NCBI RefSeq assembly: GCF_000284595.1
Contig: NC_017671.1
Coordinates: 467,001-531,000, forward strand
Reading direction: 5' to 3'
From: Stenotrophomonas maltophilia D457
GTDB lineage: Bacteria; Pseudomonadota; Gammaproteobacteria; Xanthomonadales; Xanthomonadaceae
Length of the DNA stretch: 64,000 nucleotides
Part shown: one piece after another, positions 43,518 through 52,609 of the stretch
How the letters are laid out: each line of letters opens with the position of its first letter
Numbering within the stretch: the stretch's first letter is position 1
Made by a program: the position numbers and the translations under genes
Notes under the pieces: model-generated
Database searches by the model: none
Told to the model about the DNA's origin: nothing
What the model saw: only the letters and a program-made list of their open reading frames with translations

Positions 43518-44921
43518 ATGCTTCGCCCGCCCCTTTTGCCCGCGCCCATGACCGAGCCCGCAACGCCCCCCGAGCACCTGCGCCGCAGCCTGTCCAACCG
43601 CCACCTGCAACTGATCGCCATCGGCGGTGCCATCGGCACCGGCCTGTTCATGGGATCGGGCAAGACCATCAGCCTGGCCGGCCCCTCCATCGTCTTCGTC
43701 TACCTGATCATCGGCGCGATGCTGTTCTTCGTGATGCGCGCGATGGGCGAACTGCTGCTGTCCAACCTGCAGTACAAATCCTTCATCGATTTCTCCACCG
43801 ACCTGCTCGGCCCGTGGGCCGGGTTCTTCTGTGGATGGACCTACTGGTTCTGCTGGATCGTCACCGCCATCGCCGATGTGATCGCCATTGCCGCCTACGC
43901 GCAGTTCTGGTTCCCCGGGCTTGAAGCCTGGAAACCGGCGCTGGCCTGCGTGATGCTGCTGCTGGCATTGAACCTGGTGACGGTGAAGCTGTTCGGCGAA
44001 ATGGAATTCTGGTTCGCGCTGATCAAGATCGTGGCGATCTGCGCGCTGATCATCACGGGCGCCGGGCTGGTGGCGTGGAGCTTCACCTCACCCAGCGGCC
44101 ACACCGCGTCGCTGTCGAACCTGTGGAATGACGGTGGCATGTTCCCGATGGGGCTGGTCGGCTTCTTCGCCGGCTTCCAGATTGCGGTGTTCGCCTTCGT
44201 CGGCATCGAGCTGGTCGGCACCACCGCCGCCGAAACCGCCGACCCCGAGCGCAACCTGCCCAAGGCCATCAACTCGATCCCGGTGCGCATCATCATCTTC
44301 TACGTGCTGGCGCTGATCGCGATCATGGCGGTCACCCCGTGGCGCCAGGTGGTGCCGGACAAGAGCCCGTTCGTGCAGCTGTTCGTGCTGGCCGGCATTC
44401 CCGCCGCCGCCAGCCTGATCAACTTCGTGGTGCTGACTTCGGCCACGTCCTCGGCCAACAGCGGCATCTTCTCCACCAGCCGCATGCTGTACGGCCTGGC
44501 CGAAGAGGGCCACGCCCCGCGCGGGCTGTCGAAACTGTCGCGCGCCGCAGTGCCGGCCCGTGGCCTGCTGTTCTCGTGCCTGTGCCTGCTGGGCGGCACG
44601 CTGCTGATCTACCTGATTCCCAACCTGGTGACCGCCTTCACCCTGGTGACGACACTGGCGACGGTGCTGTTCATCTTCGTCTGGTCGCTGATCCTGGTGG
44701 CCTACATGGCCTATCGCCGTCGCTATCCGGAGCGCCATGCTGCATCGATCTTCAAGATGCCCGGCGGCGTCGCGATGTGCTGGGCCTGCCTGGTGTTCTT
44801 CGCCGCCGTGCTGGTGCTGCTGAGCCTGCAGGGCGACACCCGCCAGGCGCTGATCGCCAGCCCGGCGTGGTTCGTGCTGCTGGGCGTGGGCTATTGGGTG
44901 CGTCGGAAGACCGCGAAGTGA
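43518..44921 (+). CDS. cycA: D-serine/D-alanine/glycine permease, CycA-like
   Basis: 467 aa, the length of E. coli CycA, with which the first 140 residues align closely from memory (LSNRHLQLIAIGGAIGTGLF, ISLAGPSIVFVYLIIGAMLF, GPWAGFFCGWTYWFCWIV). Twelve helices of the amino acid-polyamine-organocation family; imports small neutral amino acids by proton symport. The ATG at 43518 follows ggagga; the ATG at 43548 is an alternative. Confidence 0.88.
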   Translation: MLRPPLLPAPMTEPATPPEHLRRSLSNRHLQLIAIGGAIGTGLFMGSGKTISLAGPSIVFVYLIIGAMLFFVMRAMGELLLSNLQYKSFIDFSTDLLGPWAGFFCGWTYWFCWIVTAIADVIAIAAYAQFWFPGLEAWKPALACVMLLLALNLVTVKLFGEMEFWFALIKIVAICALIITGAGLVAWSFTSPSGHTASLSNLWNDGGMFPMGLVGFFAGFQIAVFAFVGIELVGTTAAETADPERNLPKAINSIPVRIIIFYVLALIAIMAVTPWRQVVPDKSPFVQLFVLAGIPAAASLINFVVLTSATSSANSGIFSTSRMLYGLAEEGHAPRGLSKLSRAAVPARGLLFSCLCLLGGTLLIYLIPNLVTAFTLVTTLATVLFIFVWSLILVAYMAYRRRYPERHAASIFKMPGGVAMCWACLVFFAAVLVLLSLQGDTRQALIASPAWFVLLGVGYWVRRKTAK

Positions 44922-44929
44922 TCCGAAGT

Positions 44930-44968
44930 GGGGTCAGATCCCGTTGCCCAGCAACGGGATCTGACCCC
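44930..44968. repeat. GGGGTCAGATCCC hairpin repeat, copy 2 of 3
   Basis: ggggtcagatcccgttgc and gcaacgggatctgacccc form an 18-bp perfect stem with a tiny loop (cca). It lies just after the permease stop. Confidence 0.85.
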
Positions 44969-44998
44969 GGCAGGAAAACGGCTGTTGCTGTTGAGGTT

Positions 44999-45020
44999 GC
45001 CGGCCAGCGGCCGGCACTAC
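44999..45020. repeat. SMAG REP, class GTAGTGCCGGCC, single unit
   Basis: gccggccagcggccggc then actac; no facing partner. Confidence 0.85.
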
Positions 45021-45095
45021 CACGGGTGCAGGACGCCGCCCTGCCGGCCCCCATTCACCCAACATTAGCGGGCACGGCCGGATCATCCGGCCGCC

Positions 45096-45872
45096 ATGTC
45101 CCCTCGCCCCGTCCTGCTCGCGCTGTTGCTGCTGCCCAGCCTGTGGCCCGGGCTGGCCGCCGCGCGCACCGTCTACCGCTGCGTGCAGGGCAACACCGTC
45201 AGCCTGGCCACCGCGCCGGAGCCGGGATCGCGGTGCACGCCGAAGGAGATCGACGACAACGCCGTCCAGACCCCGAACCTGTGGGGCAACATGGGCGTGT
45301 TCAGCGGCGTGCTGTACGAGCGCGAACAGGACGGGGCGCTGGTCTACTCCACGCGCAACCTGCCCGGCTCGCGGGTGTTCCTGAAGTTCACCGTGGCCAC
45401 GCCGCCAGGCGAGCCGGCGCACGAAGGCCTGGGCAAGGTCGGCAAGCCGCAGCTGGCGCAGCACGCCAGGCAGTTCAAGGCCGCGTCCAGGGCCACCGGC
45501 GTCGATGATGCCTGGCTGCGTGCCATCGCCCACGCCGAAAGCAATTTCGACGCGCTGGCGGTATCCAGCAAGGGCGCACAGGGCGTGATGCAGCTGATGC
45601 CCGAAACCGCGCAGGAATACGGGGTGAGCGATCCGTTCTCGCCGCAGCAGTCGATCGAGGGTGGCGCGCGCTACATGCGCGCGCTGCTGCGCCGCTACAA
45701 CGGCGACCGCCCGTTGGCGGCGGCCGCCTACAACGCGGGCATCGGTGCGGTCACCCGCTACAAGGGCGTGCCGCCCTACGCCGAAACCCTGGCCTACGTG
45801 GACAAGGTAATGGCGCTGTACGCACGCTACCGCGAAGCGATGGGCATCCGCACCGAAGTGCCGGCGCGCTAG
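45096..45872 (+). CDS. Lytic transglycosylase, SLT type
   Basis: 258 aa. Signal peptide MSPRPVLLALLLLPSLWPGL, then a DUF4124-like segment (RTVYRCVQGNTVSLATAPEP). The SLT domain starts near residue 120: catalytic Glu148 in AIAHAESNFDALAVSSKGAQ, then GVMQLMPETAQEYGV, AAAAYNAGIGAV and PPYAETLAYVDKV. It cleaves peptidoglycan strands in the periplasm. The gene stands alone and is followed by a REP pair. Confidence 0.92.
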   Translation: MSPRPVLLALLLLPSLWPGLAAARTVYRCVQGNTVSLATAPEPGSRCTPKEIDDNAVQTPNLWGNMGVFSGVLYEREQDGALVYSTRNLPGSRVFLKFTVATPPGEPAHEGLGKVGKPQLAQHARQFKAASRATGVDDAWLRAIAHAESNFDALAVSSKGAQGVMQLMPETAQEYGVSDPFSPQQSIEGGARYMRALLRRYNGDRPLAAAAYNAGIGAVTRYKGVPPYAETLAYVDKVMALYARYREAMGIRTEVPAR

Positions 45873-45899
45873 CGGACGGTGCCGCCTGCACGTGGCGTT

Positions 45900-45958
45900 G
45901 TAGAGCAGAGCCGATGCTCGGCTGCGCCAATTGCAGCCGAGCATCGGCTCGGCTCTAC
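45900..45958. repeat. Inverted pair of SMAG REPs, class GTAGAGCCGAGC
   Basis: Units at 45900-45923 and 45935-45958 facing across 11 bases, between convergent genes. Confidence 0.9.
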
Positions 45959-45969
45959 ACAAAAGCTGC

Positions 45970-47490
45970 TCAGCGCGAGGTGGAGCTGCTGACCAGGTCG
46001 TAGCGTTCAATGCGGCCGACGCGGGCGACCTCGGCCTGCACGTCGGCACGCTGCTTGAGTGCACGCCACGCGGCATCGATGCGCACATCGCCCGGCAATG
46101 ACGGATAGGTGCGCATGTCCTGCAGGCTGGCCAGGGTTTCACCGCGTTCGATGGGCGAGCGCAGCTGTTCGATCAGCACGGCGGCGGCACCGTCCAGGTT
46201 GCCTTCCTCCAGCAGCATTTCGCGATGGAACAGGCGGGCATCCTCGCGCTGGGCCAGGATCACCGCGCGCGCCGCTTCGCGCGCTTTGGCATCACCACGC
46301 TCGCGGGCGGCGGCGAACTGCAGCAGCGCCTGCGCGGCCTTGCCGTAGCCGGCGAGGCCCGGCATGTCATTCACTGCCTGCGCAGCGTCCTGCATGCGCC
46401 CCAGCGAACTGAAGACGAAGCCGACATTCATCTGGTGCTCGACACCATCCGGGCCGAGTGCGCCGATGCGTTGGGCCTGTTGCGCCGTGGCCAGTGCCTC
46501 ATCGGTGCGGCCCAGCCGGCGCAGTGCGGTGAGCCGGCTGTTGAGCAGCCAGGCCACCCATTCCGCTTCGGCGGCGGCAGGTGATTCGCCGTTGCTCGCG
46601 GCACCGGCCATGCCCTCGGTCAACGACAGCACTTCCTCGTTGCGGTCCAGCATGAGCAGGGTGGTGCTGAACTCGGCCATGCGCGCGTCCAGTGCACGGT
46701 CGAGCAGGCCGGAGACGCGCAGTTCATCGAGGTGGCGCTGCGCCGCCTGCACCGGATCGAAACGCGCATCGCCGCGATCGACATAACGGTCGAAGCGCTT
46801 GTCGCTGCGCAGGCGGATGATCTCGGCCGGGCTGTCGATGCGGGCCAGCGTGGCTGGAATGCCGTCGCCACGGCCATTGTCGGCCTGCAGCGTGGCCAGC
46901 GTCAGCCACAGCCCGGTGGGTTCCAGGCCGGCACTTTTCCAGCCGTTGTCAAACAGCGCCTGCAGCAGGTCCATGCGCTTCATCGGCTGGTCACGCAGGC
47001 GGTACTGCAGGTAGTTGATGGCGTGGTGATCGACCGGCAGCGGCGCGTCGGCATGCTGCAGTGCGTTCACCAGGAAGGCGGTGGCTGCGGCCGGCTGGTT
47101 GTCCGACAGTTCCACCGACACCTGGGTAAGCAGGATCTGTGCATCCTCCGGCAGGGCCTCCTGCGCCCGCTGCAGGTAGCGGCGGGCCAGGGCCGGCTTC
47201 TTCTGCATCAGTGCGGTCCAGCCAGCGACCTGCGAGGCGCGGCCACGATGCTCGGCATCGAAGTCGTCCAGCAGGGGATCCTCCATCAGCCGTTCCATGC
47301 TGATCAGCGCGCCCAGCGTGTTGCCACTGCGTGACTGCTGGATGGCCTCATCCCAGCGCGTGGCATAGGCCTGATGCATCGCATCGGCGGTGATTGACGG
47401 CTTCTGCGGCGCCACCGTGATCGAAGCAGTGGCGGATGTGCTGGCCAATGCGGCCAGCAGCAGGGCGGTGAGCGGGAGAACGCGGGGCAT
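45970..47490 (-). CDS. Exported TPR-like repeat protein of unknown function
   Basis: 506 aa from the ATG at 47490 with signal peptide MPRVLPLTALLLAALASTSA. The body is a series of helical pairs resembling tetratricopeptide repeats (ALARRYLQRAQEALPEDAQI, LTALRRLGRTDEALATAQQA, NVGFVFSSLGRMQDAAQAVN). It is probably a periplasmic scaffold; PgaA-like or other glycan-export roles are possible but there are no such genes nearby. It is divergent from the NHL/M23-like gene. Confidence 0.7.
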   Translation of the reverse strand: MPRVLPLTALLLAALASTSATASITVAPQKPSITADAMHQAYATRWDEAIQQSRSGNTLGALISMERLMEDPLLDDFDAEHRGRASQVAGWTALMQKKPALARRYLQRAQEALPEDAQILLTQVSVELSDNQPAAATAFLVNALQHADAPLPVDHHAINYLQYRLRDQPMKRMDLLQALFDNGWKSAGLEPTGLWLTLATLQADNGRGDGIPATLARIDSPAEIIRLRSDKRFDRYVDRGDARFDPVQAAQRHLDELRVSGLLDRALDARMAEFSTTLLMLDRNEEVLSLTEGMAGAASNGESPAAAEAEWVAWLLNSRLTALRRLGRTDEALATAQQAQRIGALGPDGVEHQMNVGFVFSSLGRMQDAAQAVNDMPGLAGYGKAAQALLQFAAARERGDAKAREAARAVILAQREDARLFHREMLLEEGNLDGAAAVLIEQLRSPIERGETLASLQDMRTYPSLPGDVRIDAAWRALKQRADVQAEVARVGRIERYDLVSSSTSR

Positions 47491-47655
47491 GGAGAATCTC
47501 CATCCGTGGGAACCGCATTGAACCTGCTGCAGCCAGCGAGGACAAGCACGACGAAGCGAATTCTGGCGTTCAGCCGCACAATCGGCCGTGGCGGATCGCA
47601 CGCGCAGCGTCTATTGTCGGTGCCTCTTCAGACAGCAGGCAGGCAGCGCAGCACG

Positions 47656-49737
47656 ATGGCACGGTGGCAATGGATGGCGGCAGGCGTAGCGTTGGCGACG
47701 GTAGTGGCATTGGCTGCGACCTGGTGGGAGACACCGCTGCATACGCTGGCTGAACCGGCGGGTCCGGCTCCGACGCCGTTGGCGTGGACCGCGCAGATCG
47801 AACCGCTGGCCGGCGATGGCCACCCGGGTGACCGTGATGGCGCGTCCGCGCAGGCACGCTTCGCCGATCCGTACGCGTTGCTGCGCAGTGCCGATGGCAG
47901 CGTCTATTTCACCGATGCCGGCGACAACAACCGGATCCGTCGCCGCCTTCCCGATGGCCGCGTTGAAACGGTGGCCGGGCAGGGCGAGGGACGTGTCGAT
48001 GGCCCTGCACTGCAGGCCAGTTTCAACACGCCTTCGGGCATTGCCGCCGACGCGCAGGGCAACCTGTATGTGGCCGACACCGGCAACCATGCGATCCGCC
48101 GCATCAGCACCGATGGCCAGGTGACCACGCTGGCCGGTGGCGAACAGGGCCACGCCGACGGCCCTGCCGCGCAGGCCCGCTTCGATGCGCCGATGGGCAT
48201 CGCCGTGGATGCGCAGGGCCAGGTTTACGTGGCCGATACGTTCAACGATCGCATCCGGGTGATCGGTACGGATGGCAGCGTGCGCACCCTGGCCGGTGGT
48301 GATCGGCCGGGCCTTGCCGATGGCGTGGGCGCTGCTGCGCGCTTCGATACGCCGGTGGCGCTGGCCTTCGACGCGCAGGGCGCGTTGCTGGTGGCCGACC
48401 TGTTCAACAACGCCGTGCGCCGGGTGGGTGCCGATGGTACGGTCAGCACCGTGGTCGCCGCCGGTGGCGTGATCAATGGGCCGCTGTCGTTGGCCACCAC
48501 CCATGACGGCGTGCTGTACGTGGGTGATCTCGATGGCCGCATCGTGCAGGTGACGCCGCAGGGCCATCAGATCGCGCTGGTCGGCAATGGCCGCCTGCCG
48601 CGCCTGGCCCGCCCCAGCGGATTGGCGCTGGATGCCGATGGCAGCGTGCTGGTGGCCGACGCCGCCAGCTACCGCCTGCATCGCCTGCGCCCGCTGCCGG
48701 TGGGCGACCTGCCGGCACCGGCACTGGTCGGGCCGGCTGCCGATGCCGCGCTGCCGAAGACCGGGGGCCGTTGGCCGCTGGCACCGCAGGACGGCTGGCA
48801 CGAAGTGGTCGGCACCCTGGGCGAGGTGCGCGGCAACTTCACCGGTGAGAGCCGCCACCACCTGCATGGCGGCTTCGACGTGCGCGGTGATGTGGGCCAG
48901 ACCGTGCTGGCGATCGCCGAAGGCAAGATCAGCAGCCCGGTGGCCGCCTGGAACCTGGGTGAGCAGGCCGAGGGCCTGGTCGTGGATCGCCTCAAGTACA
49001 TCCACATGCGGGTCGGCCGCACCCCGCGCGACGAACCCTACGATGCGCGCTGGCAGGCGCTGTACGACGAGCAGGGCAGGCTGGAGCGGATGCGCGTGCG
49101 CCGCGGCATGCGCATCCACGTCGGTGACCGCCTGGGCAGCATCAACAACCAGGCGCACGTGCACCTGGCGGTGGGTACCGGCGGCTTCGAGACCAACGCG
49201 GTGGCGCTGGGCTTCCAGGGCTACGCCGACCACTTCGCGCCGCGCATCACCGATGTGGCCCTGCTGGACGACAACGACCAGCCGATGGCCGCCGGCAGCG
49301 ATGGCGTGGTGATGGTGGCGCGCCAGGGCCGCGGCGTGCAGATCGTGGTCGAGGCCTGGGACCAGGTCGACAACAACCTGCCGCGCCGCCGCCTGGGCAT
49401 GTACCAGGTCGGTTACCAGATCCTCGATGCCGCTGGGCAGCCGCTGCAGGGTTACGAGCAGCCGCGCTGGAACATCGTGTTCAACCGCATGCCGCCGCAG
49501 AAGGAAGCTGTGCGCGTGGCCTACGCACCGGACAGCGGCATCACCGTGCATGGCAGCGCGGTCACCCGTTTCCGCTACCTGGCCACCAACACCGTGCGCG
49601 ACGGCCTGATGGAAACCGGGCGCTGGCAGCCGGCGGCGCTGCCGCCGGGCGAGTACATCGTGCGCGCCAGCGTGCGCGACTACAGCGGCAACGAAGGCGT
49701 CGGCCCGCGCGAGATCAGGGTACGGCTGCTGCCATAG
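47656..49737 (+). CDS. NHL-propeller fused to an M23/LytM-like domain
   Basis: 693 aa from the ATG at 47656, with an N-terminal signal or anchor (WMAAGVALATVVALAATWW). Residues 50-350 hold about five to six NHL-like blades: ADPYALLRSADGSVYFTDAG, PSGIAADAQGNLYVADTGNH, PMGIAVDAQGQVYVADTFND, PVALAFDAQGALLVADLFNN and PSGLALDADGSVLVADAASY. Next comes an M23-like stretch (HHLHGGFDVRGDVGQTVLAI and NNQAHVHLAVG) and a beta-rich C-terminus. M23 proteins cut or bind peptidoglycan; the metal set (HxxxD...HxH) seems partly kept (His, Asp, HVH). The fusion is unusual. Confidence 0.75.
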   Translation: MARWQWMAAGVALATVVALAATWWETPLHTLAEPAGPAPTPLAWTAQIEPLAGDGHPGDRDGASAQARFADPYALLRSADGSVYFTDAGDNNRIRRRLPDGRVETVAGQGEGRVDGPALQASFNTPSGIAADAQGNLYVADTGNHAIRRISTDGQVTTLAGGEQGHADGPAAQARFDAPMGIAVDAQGQVYVADTFNDRIRVIGTDGSVRTLAGGDRPGLADGVGAAARFDTPVALAFDAQGALLVADLFNNAVRRVGADGTVSTVVAAGGVINGPLSLATTHDGVLYVGDLDGRIVQVTPQGHQIALVGNGRLPRLARPSGLALDADGSVLVADAASYRLHRLRPLPVGDLPAPALVGPAADAALPKTGGRWPLAPQDGWHEVVGTLGEVRGNFTGESRHHLHGGFDVRGDVGQTVLAIAEGKISSPVAAWNLGEQAEGLVVDRLKYIHMRVGRTPRDEPYDARWQALYDEQGRLERMRVRRGMRIHVGDRLGSINNQAHVHLAVGTGGFETNAVALGFQGYADHFAPRITDVALLDDNDQPMAAGSDGVVMVARQGRGVQIVVEAWDQVDNNLPRRRLGMYQVGYQILDAAGQPLQGYEQPRWNIVFNRMPPQKEAVRVAYAPDSGITVHGSAVTRFRYLATNTVRDGLMETGRWQPAALPPGEYIVRASVRDYSGNEGVGPREIRVRLLP

Positions 49738-50122
49738 CCGCAGCCGGGGCGCCGCAACGTTCGCGCTCGGCGTCCATGTCTTCCAGCGGCCGCACTTCGA
49801 TGCTGCCGAAGCGCGCCCACGGGAAGTCGCGGGCGATGCGCATGGCTTCGTCGCGGTCGCGGGCGACGATCAGGTTGAAGCCGGCCAGCAGTTCGCGGGT
49901 TTCGGCGAACGGGCCATCGAGAACACGGCTGTTGCCATCACGCACGCGCAGGGTCTGTGCAGTGTCGACCGGCTGCAGTTTCTGCGCGGCCAGCAGCGTG
50001 CCTTCGGCCTGCAGCTTGTCGGCGTGGGCCAGGCAGTCGCGCATCAGCGCGTTGAATTCTTCGATGGGCAGGGCCTGCAGCAGGGCAGGCTCGATATAGA
50101 TCAGAAGCAGGTACTGCTGCAT
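49715..50122 (-). CDS. YCII/DGPF-family protein
   Basis: 135 aa from the ATG at 50122 (MQQYLLLIYIEPALLQALPI). It has the hallmark DGPFAETRELLAGFNLI and IARDFPWARFGSIEVRPLED. DGPF proteins usually accompany ECF42 sigma factors, and one is encoded at 52610, though on the other strand. Biochemical function unknown. Its 3' end overlaps the preceding convergent gene by 23 bases. Confidence 0.88.
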   Translation of the reverse strand: MQQYLLLIYIEPALLQALPIEEFNALMRDCLAHADKLQAEGTLLAAQKLQPVDTAQTLRVRDGNSRVLDGPFAETRELLAGFNLIVARDRDEAMRIARDFPWARFGSIEVRPLEDMDAERERCGAPAAAMAAAVP

Positions 50123-50833
50123 GGGACGGTCCTGGCGGGGGCGGGTGCCCATGATGGCGCAGGATGGCGCGTGGGCATGTTGCAGCGCAGAAGCGCGCCT
50201 TCGGCGGGGACGGCGAACGGCGGAGCCCCTCCGTGGTGGCGCTACAACGTGATGCTTGGGCTTGGCCGGGTGGGTAGGCGGGTCGGGGGACGCCGTAAAC
50301 CCATCCATGGGGGCTTGGCCGCGGCATCCATGCCGCGGACACCCCCGCCCCGCCTACCCACCCGGCCCTGGACAGTTTCCTGCGGCGTCCACCCCGGAAA
50401 ATCACAAACAAGAGCAAAAGCGGGTCGCTTCGCTCGCAAAGCTGAGCCCGCCAGCCAACCGCCGTTGCTGTTGCTTTTGCTGTTGCTTTTGCCTTTTCTC
50501 TTGATTTTCCCGTGGTGGGGCAGCCGCAGAGATCTGTCTGGGGCCGGGCGGGTGGGGTTGGCGGGGTATCCGCGGCATGGATGCCGCGGCTAAGCCCCCA
50601 CGGATGGGTTCACGGCGTCCCCGCCAACCCCACCCGCCCGGCCCACTCCCAGAAAACCAGCTTTCAGCGACCAACCCAAACCCACCACGGAGGGGCTCCG
50701 CCGTTCGCCGACCTCCGCCGAAGGCGCGCTTTCCACGGAAGAAATAATTTTCAGAGGACGTGTCGATTCCCAGCCCCCTGGTTCGTTGTACCCAATGAAG
50801 GGCACGCACCACGCGTCCCCACGGGAGACCGCA
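50123..50833. repeat. Large composite inverted repeat filling a 700-base gap
   Basis: Arm 1 (about 50191-50368) and arm 2 (about 50541-50732, reversed) share blocks: gcgccttcggcgg, cggcgaacggcggagcccc, gacgccgt-aacccatcc, ggggctt-gccgcggcatcc. Each arm also folds on itself by gggtgggtaggcggg / cccgcctacccaccc-type pairs. The centre holds a T-rich, CTTTTGCTGTTG tract. No gene is seen. Fragments of the same tract occur near 41590 and 58860. Confidence 0.75.
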
Positions 50834-51247
50834 ATGAAAGTGATGGTGATCGTGAAGGCCAACGCCGACTCCGAAGCCGGCCGCATGCCCAGCGAACAGG
50901 AACTGTCCGAAATGGGCGCCTTCAACGAACAACTGGTGGCCGCCGGCATCATGCTGGCCGGTGAAGGCCTGCACGCCACCCAGCGCGGCCGTCGCATTCA
51001 CTTCGGCGGCGGGGCACCCCAGGTCGAGGCCGGTCCGTTCGGTCCTGCCAGTGAACAGATCGCCGGCTTCTGGCTGTGGGAGGTGCGGTCGCTGGACGAA
51101 GCGGTTGAATGGGCCAGCCGCGCGCCGTTCGGCAGTGGCGGCACGCTCGAACTGCGTCCCTTGATCTCCGCTGAAGACTTCGGTGAAGCCTTCACCCCCG
51201 AATTACAGCAGCAGGAACAGCGTCTGCGTGCACAGCTGGAAGGTTGA
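50834..51247 (+). CDS. YCII/DGPF-like protein
   Basis: 137 aa from the ATG at 50834 (MKVMVIVKANADSEAGRMPS). It is related to the DGPF family: GEGLHATQRGRRIHFGGGAP, VEAGPFGPASEQIAGFWLWE, ALELRPL-like end. First gene of a plus-strand operon with two VOC proteins, a DUF1428 protein and an ECF sigma factor. Function unknown. Confidence 0.85.
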   Translation: MKVMVIVKANADSEAGRMPSEQELSEMGAFNEQLVAAGIMLAGEGLHATQRGRRIHFGGGAPQVEAGPFGPASEQIAGFWLWEVRSLDEAVEWASRAPFGSGGTLELRPLISAEDFGEAFTPELQQQEQRLRAQLEG

Positions 51248-51314
51248 CCCGATTCATCTCCACGCCGGGCACGACCCGGCGCTACCGCCCTGAACCACAT
51301 CACGGAGTATTGCC

Positions 51315-51737
51315 ATGAGACTGATTCCCTTCCTCGGCTTCAGCGGCCAGGCCCACGAGGCGATGGCGTTCTACGCCAAGGCACTCGGTGGCCAGGTCAC
51401 TTCGGAAATGAAATACCGCGACATGCCGCCCTCCGATGGCTCGCCGGGCTGCAACGAGATGCCGCCGGAAACCCTGGACCACGTCGCCCACAGCCAGCTG
51501 GAGATCGGCAACGCCATCGTGATGGCGGCCGACGGCCCCGGCGGCGGCGAGGGTGGCTCGACCACCATCAATGTTGATGTCGACAGCATCGAAGAAGCCG
51601 AACGCGTGTTTGCCGCGCTGGCCGAGGGGGGCCAGGTGCAGATGCCGATCGCCGAAACGTTCTGGGCGCACCGCTGGGGCATGCTGGTCGACCGCTATGG
51701 CAAGCCGTGGATGGTCAACTGCATGAAGCAGCCCTGA
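51315..51737 (+). CDS. VOC-family protein, PhnB/3-demethylubiquinone type
   Basis: 140 aa. RLIPFLGFSGQAHEAMAFYA and ALGGQVTSEMKYRDMP are typical of the PhnB-like branch; VAHSQLEIGNAIVMAADGP and FWAHRWGMLVDRYGKPWMVN complete the paired beta-alpha-beta-beta-beta fold. Members bind metal or small hydrophobic ligands. In the ECF operon it could be part of a detoxification set. Confidence 0.85.
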   Translation: MRLIPFLGFSGQAHEAMAFYAKALGGQVTSEMKYRDMPPSDGSPGCNEMPPETLDHVAHSQLEIGNAIVMAADGPGGGEGGSTTINVDVDSIEEAERVFAALAEGGQVQMPIAETFWAHRWGMLVDRYGKPWMVNCMKQP

Positions 51738-51773
51738 TTCCTCTCTTTCTTTCATCCACAAGGAGCTTCACCG

Positions 51774-52184
51774 ATGAGTGCACCGCAACCGCAGATGATC
51801 TTCGTCAACCTGCCCGTGCAGGATCTGAACGCGTCCAAGACCTTTTTCGCAGCGCTGGGCTACAGCTTCAACCCGACCTTCACCAATGACGATGCCGCCT
51901 GCATGGTGATCAGCGAGAGCATCTTCGTGATGCTGCTGACCCAGCCGTTCTTCAAGCAGTTCACCACCAAGCCGATCGCCGACGCACGCAGCCAGACCGA
52001 GGTGATCACCTGCCTGTCGGCGGACAGCCGCAAGGCGGTGGACGTGATGGTGGACAAGGCTCTGGCGGCCGGCGCCAGTGAACCGCAGCCCGCGCGCGAC
52101 TACGGTTTCATGTACCAGCGTGGCTTCCAGGACCTGGACGGCCATCTCTGGGAAATCGCACACATGGACGGCGAGCCGGGCTGA
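51774..52184 (+). CDS. VOC-family (glyoxalase-like) protein
   Basis: 136 aa. QMIFVNLPVQDLNASKTFFA, ALGYSFNPTFTNDDAACMVI and GFMYQRGFQDLDGHLWEIAH show the glyoxalase/extradiol dioxygenase fold; the final Glu (HLWEI) is a usual metal ligand. Starts 36 bases after the previous gene, same operon. The substrate is unknown. Confidence 0.87.
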   Translation: MSAPQPQMIFVNLPVQDLNASKTFFAALGYSFNPTFTNDDAACMVISESIFVMLLTQPFFKQFTTKPIADARSQTEVITCLSADSRKAVDVMVDKALAAGASEPQPARDYGFMYQRGFQDLDGHLWEIAHMDGEPG

Positions 52185-52207
52185 CGGCCGCCGCAGGGAG
52201 AACCCGC

Positions 52208-52564
52208 ATGGCTTACGTGGATGCTTACGTGCTGCCGTGCCCGCAGGACAAGGTGGCGGCCTACCGCCGCCTTGCCCGCAAGGCCGGCGCGGTGTGGAAG
52301 GACCATGGCGCGCTGCAGTACATGGAATGCGTGGCCGACGATGTGGAACCGGGCAAGAGCACCTCGTTCCCGCGCGCCGTCAAGGCGAAACCGGGCGAGA
52401 CGGTGATCGTCGCCTTCGTGGTGTTCCGCTCGCGCGCGGCACGCGACCGCATCAACGCAAAGGTGATGGCCGATCCGCGGCTGGCGTCGCTGGGCCCGAA
52501 GGACATGCCATTCGATACCCGGCGCATGTTCTGGGGCGGTTTCAAGCCGATTGTTGAAGCGTGA
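52208..52564 (+). CDS. DUF1428-family protein
   Basis: 118 aa. YVDAYVLPCPQDKVAAYRRL, HGALQYMECVADDV, TVIVAFVVFRSRAARDRIN and MPFDTRRMFWGGFKPIV are standard DUF1428 blocks (ferredoxin-like fold, YbaA-type). Function unknown; often found with ECF42 and VOC genes. Confidence 0.9.
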   Translation: MAYVDAYVLPCPQDKVAAYRRLARKAGAVWKDHGALQYMECVADDVEPGKSTSFPRAVKAKPGETVIVAFVVFRSRAARDRINAKVMADPRLASLGPKDMPFDTRRMFWGGFKPIVEA

Positions 52565-52609
52565 GCTGCGGCGCTTGTGCGGGCCGGGCGTGCGTGCTGT
52601 GATCGGCGC

